Of a stretch of DNA of 42,497 nucleotides, positions 36,989-42,497 are shown one piece after another; position 1 is the first letter of the stretch, and the number at the start of each line of letters is the position of its first letter. The stretch comes from a virus. Both the position numbers and the translations under genes were made by a program. Where the stretch lies: positions 1 to 42,497 of the IMG/VR virus record IMGVR_UViG_3300045996_000560; one strand, written 5' to 3'. The notes under the pieces were generated by a model. The model saw only the letters and a program-made list of their open reading frames with translations, did no database searches and was not told the origin of the DNA.

Positions 36989-39045
36989 TTCTGCGCCCCC
37001 TCTTGAAGGTCTTCAAACCACATGCCCATCGTCCAGTTCTGCCCCTCTTCCTCACCCGAGAACGTGTAACGCCACAACCGTGCGGAGGATGTGTACGGCA
37101 CGTGTTCGGTGTCGGGCTCGAACTCAAGCGTTTTGGTCGCGGTGGGTTGTGTCGATTGCGGGTAGCGCCTGCCGGCAACGTTCACCGTCACAGTTCCAGT
37201 TTGTACGCTGTCGGGAATGAGCCCCACGAGGGTGGCGTTGTTCTTTCCGGAAACCATATCCGGTGAGGTGAGGCTCCATACCATCGCCGCGCCGTCATCA
37301 TCCACGCCGCGCTCGTGATAATAGAGCATCCCTGTGGAATTGATAAGGCGGGGATATGTCAGGGAAATGTTGGGGTATTCCGCAGCCGTGCGGTTCATCG
37401 TGTCAGGCGTCCACGAAAAATCATGCAGGTTTACGCGCGCGATACGGTCGGGCTCGTTTGACCCTTCCGAGGGGTAATGGAACCAGATTTCATTGAATTT
37501 CGGGTTATGCCATGCGAAGCACTTGGAAAGCTGCGAACGGTTGATGTTCTCGAACACGTATTTCAGGAGGGTGCTTTGCGCTTGCGAATTGGCGGGCATG
37601 ATTTCGATATTCCCGCCGCGCCACATGTAGAAGTTATTTTCCCCCATCCAGAAGGCTATACCGTTCACGACGACACGAGCCATGGGGGAGATGATGCCAA
37701 TGTTCAGGTCTTTGGGTTTGATCTCGAACACCGCAAGCCCGCCGATCCAACGGAAGGTGTATGACTGTGAGCGGGTGAAGATCAGGTTTACGCCCGAGAC
37801 GTTCACGTGCGACAGGAGACGGCCGGCGCCTTCAATGTCGTCCACGAACACCTGATTAGTTGACGAGCTTGTCCAGTTTGTGCGGTCGCCCTGATCTGAC
37901 GTCTTAATCCGGTTTTCCACTCCACCGGCGCCAAAGGTCACGGCGATGTTGTTTGTCACAAATGCGTAATTGATCGCGGTTGGCGCGTTGGTCACGAGGA
38001 CAGGCGCTGCAGTGGTCACGCCGTTCCATTCATAAAGACCGGTCTGGTTCCCCGCGGTCATCAGGATCACATCGCCAAATCTCTCCGCAGCGGTGTGCCA
38101 TGCCCTCACGAGCGAGATTGCCGTGGATGACGTCAGAGCCGTACCGTACAGGCCGACACCGTATTTACCCGCACCGTACCCGCTCGCGCCGGTTTCGTCT
38201 GCCAAGCCTGCGGCGATCTGGGGGTAATATACAGTCGAAGCCCCGCCCGCCGAGGAAACCGATGAAGTCGCAGCCGTGGCCGTCATGACGTCAAACGTCC
38301 CTGAGCTGGTCACGCGGATGATGAATTCAAGATTGATCGCCGCCGCGAGGATACCCCCCGTGTCGGCCGCGCCCGAGAGTTTCACACGGTCGCCGTCAGG
38401 AAGGCCATGTGATGCCTTGGTGACTTGGATAATCCCCGTTCTACGGACAACCGACGCACCCCCGCCGGAACCGGAGGAGGTCGCAGCCGTGGCAACGATG
38501 ATGGTAAATGAAAGCCCATCAGCGGCGACAGACCGGACGATCTGTGCCGCGTTCAGGTCGGTGTTCGGGACGCCGTTGGTGGTGTTTGCACCGGAGAGCG
38601 TGGCTGTGTCACCTGCTCTCAGTCTGCCAGCGTTGGCGTCGGCAATCGTGACGACTTTCGAGCCGTTCACGGTTGTAATTGGGTTGTTTGCCAGCGTCCC
38701 GTAAAGCGTGGCTAGACTGTTTGCCACCGCGACAGATGACGTTGAAAGCGGCGTGATGTTCAGAAGTGTCGTTCCGTAGAGGGAATACAGGCGCTTATCC
38801 GTGCCGATAGTGGTCACGACCACGCTGTTTAGGATGGTTGAGAATATCGAACGGGCTTTGCCGACAATTGAATTTGCATTGTCGAAATCAATCCCGAGCC
38901 AGCCGCCGATTTTCTCGAAAAACCCGTTTACCGTGCGGATTTTGTCCGAAGCGATCGCGTGGCGTGTCGTCAGCGCCGTGCCTTCCGTCAGGGGGCGAAC
39001 CCCTGCGAGAATTTCAAGAGGCCGTGGGATTGATGCTTTGGTCAT
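36985..39045 (-). CDS. Tail hub / DNA stabilisation protein, P22 gp10-like
   Basis: This 686-residue protein probably forms the ring that plugs the portal-adaptor channel and holds fibres. The overall order matches P22 gp10 relatives: a FEKIGGWLG N-terminus, beta-propeller-like repeats (KRLYSLYGTT, SDQGDRTNWTSS), the SYTFRWIGGLAVFEIKPKDL segment near residue 430, and WFHYPSEGSNEPDRIARVNL. Two Ser/Gly/Ala-rich repeat units (about 125-205 and 210-280) are inserted in the first half. Confidence 0.75.
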   Translation of the reverse strand: MTKASIPRPLEILAGVRPLTEGTALTTRHAIASDKIRTVNGFFEKIGGWLGIDFDNANSIVGKARSIFSTILNSVVVTTIGTDKRLYSLYGTTLLNITPLSTSSVAVANSLATLYGTLANNPITTVNGSKVVTIADANAGRLRAGDTATLSGANTTNGVPNTDLNAAQIVRSVAADGLSFTIIVATAATSSGSGGGASVVRRTGIIQVTKASHGLPDGDRVKLSGAADTGGILAAAINLEFIIRVTSSGTFDVMTATAATSSVSSAGGASTVYYPQIAAGLADETGASGYGAGKYGVGLYGTALTSSTAISLVRAWHTAAERFGDVILMTAGNQTGLYEWNGVTTAAPVLVTNAPTAINYAFVTNNIAVTFGAGGVENRIKTSDQGDRTNWTSSSTNQVFVDDIEGAGRLLSHVNVSGVNLIFTRSQSYTFRWIGGLAVFEIKPKDLNIGIISPMARVVVNGIAFWMGENNFYMWRGGNIEIMPANSQAQSTLLKYVFENINRSQLSKCFAWHNPKFNEIWFHYPSEGSNEPDRIARVNLHDFSWTPDTMNRTAAEYPNISLTYPRLINSTGMLYYHERGVDDDGAAMVWSLTSPDMVSGKNNATLVGLIPDSVQTGTVTVNVAGRRYPQSTQPTATKTLEFEPDTEHVPYTSSARLWRYTFSGEEEGQNWTMGMWFEDLQEGAQN

Positions 39046-39048
39046 GGG

Positions 39049-39930
39049 TTACGCCCATGCACGAACAACGGCGCGCCAGTTGGCATAGGTGATAGTCGCC
39101 TGCACACCCGTATCCTTGCGGATAATGGTCATGTTCGTGCCGACGATCAGCCCGGCCTGTGTAGCGTTGAAGAACGAGGAAATCCCCGAGTTAGACCCGA
39201 GGTTGTACGTGGCGAACGTCACGCGGTCGTTCACGGCATAGCCGATATCGGTGGTTTTGCAGACGAATTCGACCTGCATCAGCTTTGGGATGCTGCCGAG
39301 GCCATGCGTGAGGGTAACGGCGGTGTTCGCTGTCAGGGACTGCTCGGCGCTTTCGTAATACGTCTTGAAACCCAGAGCCGCAGCCATGCCGGCAGGCGTG
39401 ACCGCAAGAGCGCTTGAAGCGCCGGCCTGCGTCTCTGCGGTGGTGGCGAGTTCAACGATGCCCTGAACGCTGTCCGAGGCCGAGGCGACGGCTTGGGGGG
39501 TCGTTTTGTACGCCTTGACGTACCAGTTCGTCCCGTCAGCGACAAAACATACGCTGTCGTTCTGGCCGGATAGGACATACGTGGTCGAGCCGTCGATAGT
39601 TTCCGCACCGGCGCGGGTCACGGTCACGGCGTTGCCGGAACTGTCAGTTTTCTTGTAGGCGATCTGGAAGCCCGCGCCGACCGTGGCCGAGGACGGGAGA
39701 ACCGGTGCAATCACGCCACCGGACGCGTTGACGAGGATGAACTTGTTCCGGTCAGCGGAGGTCGCCGTGTCTGCGCCCGAGATCGAACGCGTCAGGAAAT
39801 CACGTGCGGTTTTTAGGGTGCTGTCGATGGTGTCAAAGTTGTCGTTGAGATACCCGCCCCATAAATCTTGATCGGTCGCGTTGTTCACCAGCGGCTTGTT
39901 CAGCGTGAAGTTAGTTGTCGAGGTGGGCAC
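39049..39930 (-). CDS. Tail fibre protein, 293 aa
   Basis: The start taken is GTG 39930, seven bases after GGAG; a TTG at 39951 would add seven residues. The 293-residue protein has an N-terminal attachment part (FTLNKPLVNNATDQDLWGGY), a central VQGIVELATTAETQAGASSA segment common in fibres, and a C-terminal H-type beta domain ending TYANWRAVVRAWA. It should mediate host contact. Confidence 0.78.
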   Translation of the reverse strand: MPTSTTNFTLNKPLVNNATDQDLWGGYLNDNFDTIDSTLKTARDFLTRSISGADTATSADRNKFILVNASGGVIAPVLPSSATVGAGFQIAYKKTDSSGNAVTVTRAGAETIDGSTTYVLSGQNDSVCFVADGTNWYVKAYKTTPQAVASASDSVQGIVELATTAETQAGASSALAVTPAGMAAALGFKTYYESAEQSLTANTAVTLTHGLGSIPKLMQVEFVCKTTDIGYAVNDRVTFATYNLGSNSGISSFFNATQAGLIVGTNMTIIRKDTGVQATITYANWRAVVRAWA

Positions 39931-40207
39931 GGGCGTTCTCCCAATGTTCAAAAATCTTGAAAGCGGCTTCGGTTGGTTTTAGGCGGATGTGTTCTCCGGT
40001 GGTCGGGTGGGAAATCGCGTCCATTGGATAGGTTGCTCCAAAGGCTTCGCAGCGGGCTTTCCACGTTTCGTTCGGGTTCGGGATGTTCTGCCCCGTAATA
40101 CGCCCCTTGATTGCGCCCTTTTGGTCATGCCGGATGTATGCCCCTTCTGTGAAAAACCACATGGACTTGGTGCCGTCCTGCTCTGTGTCTTTGCAAACGG
40201 GGATCAC
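39911..40207 (-). CDS. Small protein between fibre and glycosyltransferase, 98 aa
   Basis: A GTG at 40207 overlaps the glycosyltransferase stop (GTGA). The 98 residues hold two cysteines and a WKARCEAFGATYPMDAISHP segment. It overlaps the fibre gene by 20 bases. Fibre chaperone or unrelated; unknown. Confidence 0.65.
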   Translation of the reverse strand: MIPVCKDTEQDGTKSMWFFTEGAYIRHDQKGAIKGRITGQNIPNPNETWKARCEAFGATYPMDAISHPTTGEHIRLKPTEAAFKIFEHWENARAHLDN

Positions 40208-40863
40208 GCAGCGTCCTCCGCTTTAAACTGGATGAAATCCTGCGCGCCAAATCCGTAGTCACCGACGTGGCTCACGCGGTTGGACACGTCGTGATCTACC
40301 CAGATATCAATTCCGGCCTCTTTGCGGCATTTCAGGAGGAAATACAGATCCTCACCGAGATAACCCGCGCGCTCGTTTACCCACACCATTTCAAAATGCG
40401 GCGCAGGAATGTGACGGATCGGATCGAGTTCGATCAACGCCATCCCAAGACCCATCGTGCCGACTTTCTCGATGCCGGTTCTGCCGAAGCTGTCCACCAC
40501 GCCACCGCCCTTGTCGGCGTCGTAACGGGCAATCCAGCCCGCGCCGAGCACCTTGCGGCAGATGTTCACCGTGACCCACGGTTTACCGCGCGAGAGCATG
40601 GTTTCAACCGCGTCAGCAGGAAATTCCGTGTCATCGTCGATGAACAGAATATGGGTGCAGCCGCTTTTCAGGGCGTTGTCGAGCAGGCTTTGTCTCAGTT
40701 TGGGGAGATTTGACGTTTGCTGTGTGTCGAAGCGAAAGCCTTTAATCGTGCCTTTGCTGACCATCTTCGTCAGGTGCATGATCAGTCCGACCATAGAAAT
40801 CCCGAAGGCGCGCTTCCAGTCGCGGCCATTCGGGATTGCAATGTAAATGTCAGGCTTTGTCAC
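40204..40863 (-). CDS. GT-A-type glycosyltransferase-like protein, 219 aa
   Basis: The 219 residues resemble family-2-like glycosyltransferases: PNGRDWKRAF start, an ARQ-type NLPKLRQSLLDNALKSGC helix (about 53-70), the metal-binding HILFIDDDTEFPADAVETML (about 72-91) with its DDD, and YLGEDLYFLLKCRKEAG (about 168-184) as the acceptor-side ED motif. It could decorate virion proteins or host surface sugars. Its position between adaptor and fibre genes makes a virion target plausible. Confidence 0.75.
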   Translation of the reverse strand: MTKPDIYIAIPNGRDWKRAFGISMVGLIMHLTKMVSKGTIKGFRFDTQQTSNLPKLRQSLLDNALKSGCTHILFIDDDTEFPADAVETMLSRGKPWVTVNICRKVLGAGWIARYDADKGGGVVDSFGRTGIEKVGTMGLGMALIELDPIRHIPAPHFEMVWVNERAGYLGEDLYFLLKCRKEAGIDIWVDHDVSNRVSHVGDYGFGAQDFIQFKAEDAA

Positions 40864-40875
40864 TAGCCGCGCTCC

Positions 40876-41445
40876 TTAGTTAACGTCTGTCCAGATGCCG
40901 TTGCCGCCAGCTACCTGAGCCCATGCGTTTGCGCCGGTTGCCTCAAGCGTGATGGAGCCGCCAATATCCGTGCAGCGGATCGCGTCACCAGCCGAGGGAG
41001 CAAGCGTCACGACGCCCGTGGTGCCGTTGGTGGTCGATACGGACAGGATTTGGTCGGATGCGTCAGCCGGGTTAATGTCGAAGTCGTCAGCCGTACCGCA
41101 CACAAAAGACAGGCGGCAACCGAGAACCGTGGAGGCTTCGGGCAGCGTCATCACGTCGGCGCTGTTGGAGATGAAGGTCTTACCGCATTGTGCTGCGGAA
41201 ATTGCAACCGTGGTGGATGCGACTTGATCCTGGAGGAAGCCATAGAACTGGTCGCCGCCGTCACCCGAGAGGTCGCCCGTGAAGGTGCCGGTCACTGCGG
41301 TGATGGAGGTCGTCACGACCGAGGTGGCGCGCAGCATCAGACCGGACAGGCGGTTGATATCGCCCGGGGTGACATATGCCACAGCAGCAGTCGAGAGGGT
41401 CAGCGCAACCAGAACGGTCGCAAGAATTTTCTTAAGGTTTTTCAT
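40876..41445 (-). CDS. Secreted protein in the structural operon, 189 aa
   Basis: AGGAG precedes the ATG. A clear Sec signal peptide (MKNLKKILATVLVALTLSTA, cut after AVA) is followed by 165 residues of Thr/Ser/Gly-rich beta sequence with four cysteines. This is unusual, because virion proteins assemble in the cytoplasm. The protein may be a late secreted or surface protein, or a virion protein that keeps a leader-like N-terminus. Confidence 0.78.
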   Translation of the reverse strand: MKNLKKILATVLVALTLSTAAVAYVTPGDINRLSGLMLRATSVVTTSITAVTGTFTGDLSGDGGDQFYGFLQDQVASTTVAISAAQCGKTFISNSADVMTLPEASTVLGCRLSFVCGTADDFDINPADASDQILSVSTTNGTTGVVTLAPSAGDAIRCTDIGGSITLEATGANAWAQVAGGNGIWTDVN

Positions 41446-41454
41446 TAGTATCTC

Positions 41455-42093
41455 CTATGTTTCGATTGAGAGTGTTCCGGTTTTCAGCAGTGCGTTTGTC
41501 CGGCTGAGAAGTTTGCTGTATTCCTTCGCAACCTTAATCGTGTAGCGGTCTTCCCTTGCGTCGTCGTTCCTGATATCGCCCGAGAGGTTCATCAGGGCTT
41601 CGTACATAATCAGGCTCGGCGCTTCGGTCAGAAAATCGTTGGTCGTGTCATCTGCGGTGTCGTCAGTCGGGAAATCCGCATAGTCCTTGAGGTAATACAA
41701 TTTCCCTGAGTAAGCGCGGTCAGGATACGGCGCGAATGCCAGCGTCCCGTCGCGGTAGCAGTAAATCTGAGGCCGTCCGGTCGCCGCGGTGTTCAGGCTG
41801 TTGTCGTAGTCTGTCGGCTTCACTTTGTTCACGGGATAACGAAAGCTGTCCTGTGTGATGGTGAAGGCGTTCCGAGGAATGTCGATCAGGAAGTCATCCG
41901 GCAACGTCACGGCTGTGTCACCTACTGCGATAGAAAGGTCGGCGGTGGCTGTGTTGAACCAAAAGCGTTTATGCTTATGAGTGCTCACAGCTTCGTTAAC
42001 CGCCGACCGTATCTCCACAAGCGTCACCGCCGTGTTGTTGTCGTCAATCAGCCTTCGGGCAATTGAAGTAACTGTTTGTCCGAAGGTTGCCAC
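41455..42093 (-). CDS. Head-tail adaptor (tail accessory factor), gp4-like
   Basis: This 212-residue protein probably binds below the portal. The helical start (IARRLIDDNNTAVTLVEIRS), VGDTAVTLPDDFLIDIPRNA, FAPYPDRAYSGKLYYLKDYA and the LIMYEALMNLSGDIRNDDAR helix are typical of podovirus adaptor proteins. The start is a GTG at 42093 two bases after the preceding stop, with a weak ribosome binding site, so coupling is likely. Confidence 0.75.
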   Translation of the reverse strand: MATFGQTVTSIARRLIDDNNTAVTLVEIRSAVNEAVSTHKHKRFWFNTATADLSIAVGDTAVTLPDDFLIDIPRNAFTITQDSFRYPVNKVKPTDYDNSLNTAATGRPQIYCYRDGTLAFAPYPDRAYSGKLYYLKDYADFPTDDTADDTTNDFLTEAPSLIMYEALMNLSGDIRNDDAREDRYTIKVAKEYSKLLSRTNALLKTGTLSIET

Positions 42094-42095
42094 GG

Positions 42096-42497
42096 TTAGA
42101 CCGTGCCGTCATAGGCCAGAGGGATGATGCCCTTCACCACGCCGGTGGTGTAGGACGAACCGCCCACACCAACTGTCATGGTGATCCAGCCATCAGCCTC
42201 GGCAACCCAGTCGATCATTGCGTGTTCGTCGGGCGCAACCAGACCGCCAGCTTGGCCGGTGGTCGCTTGCGAGACGAGCGCGTTCGGATCGGAAGTGCCG
42301 AGGGTGCTGTCGTAGTACGTGAAGCCGAAATCCAGCGTCAGGTCAGCATCGGTGTCGAGGTCGGTAACGTGGATGATCGGCATACCAGCCAGACGCGCGC
42401 CCTTTTGGAAGGGAACGAGGCCAACCAGAACGTCCGAAGCCGCGGCCGCCGTGATAGCGGTTGAGAAGCGGTTTGCACGTACAGCGCCGGAAGTGTC
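42096..42497 (-). CDS. Capsid-associated protein, C-terminal part (starts at 202)
   Basis: These bases encode the last 133 of 158 residues of the gene that begins at 202 on the other side of the circle join. The beta-rich sequence (MPIIHVTDLDTDADLTLDFG, then ITMTVGVGGSSYTTGVVKGI) and an HAMIDWVAEADGW segment suggest a compact virion protein. A shorter frame starting at the internal ATG 42383 is an artefact of cutting the circle here. Confidence 0.85.
   Translation of the reverse strand, partial: DTSGAVRANRFSTAITAAAASDVLVGLVPFQKGARLAGMPIIHVTDLDTDADLTLDFGFTYYDSTLGTSDPNALVSQATTGQAGGLVAPDEHAMIDWVAEADGWITMTVGVGGSSYTTGVVKGIIPLAYDGTV
42371..42497. repeat. Terminal direct repeat, right copy
   Basis: Identical to bases 1-127. 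When the two are merged the sequence is circular, and the gene across the join is intact. Confidence 0.95.

Noticed and set aside
1-42497. CRISPR arrays and insertion sequences
   Set aside because: No regularly spaced repeats and no transposase-like frames were seen.

Overview
The window is a complete temperate podovirus genome. Bases 1-127 are repeated exactly at 42371-42497, so the contig closes into a circle of 42,370 bp, and one structural gene runs across the join. The head and tail genes are of the short-tailed P22 type: small and large terminase, a P22-like portal, scaffold, capsid, an adaptor, a gp10-like hub, and three ejection-type internal virion proteins, one with a transglycosylase-like domain. 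There is no tape measure or sheath gene. The host is probably an alphaproteobacterium. The phage carries relatives of two regulators typical of that class, GcrA (9684-9872) and GapR (12982-13260), and its attachment site looks like the 3' half of a tRNA-Thr(GGT) gene.

The genome diverges from a switch region at 13.5-15.8 kb. Leftward on the minus strand run cro, a 42-residue ORF, gapR behind an intrinsic terminator, rusA, two replication-type genes, many small genes overlapping by 1-4 bases, gcrA, a stand-alone DnaB-N-like gene, then terS, terL, a HeH/LEM-like gene, portal, scaffold, a 428-bp non-coding gap and the capsid gene. The same strand continues through the circle join into the adaptor, a signal-peptide protein, a glycosyltransferase-like gene, fibre, hub, ejection proteins, fibre-like proteins and a lysis cassette (DUF5675-like protein, holin candidates), ending near 25.15 kb with a phosphoesterase and a small metallopeptidase.

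Rightward on the plus strand, cI (13844-14542) overlaps a lipoprotein gene. A membrane-protein gene on the minus strand (15024-15632) converges on that pair. From 15.8 kb a second plus-strand operon carries a secreted small protein, a RecT-like annealing protein, SSB, an HNH protein, NinB, about a dozen small unknowns, a GIY-YIG protein, excisionase and integrase. attP follows at about 24.75-24.80 kb, then one small ORF that would sit at the far end of the prophage.

The regulatory core is readable. The same 13-base operator (GTAC, five bases, GTAC) overlaps both early promoters in the same position relative to the -35 and -10 boxes. It occurs once at the leftward promoter and in three copies at the rightward one. 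The leftward start point is predicted to fall on the cro start codon, giving a leaderless message. Downstream, a hairpin may cover the ribosome binding site of the 42-residue ORF, and a terminator lies inside an in-frame leader of gapR. Recombination functions are split between the two arms (rusA left; recT, ssb, ninB right).
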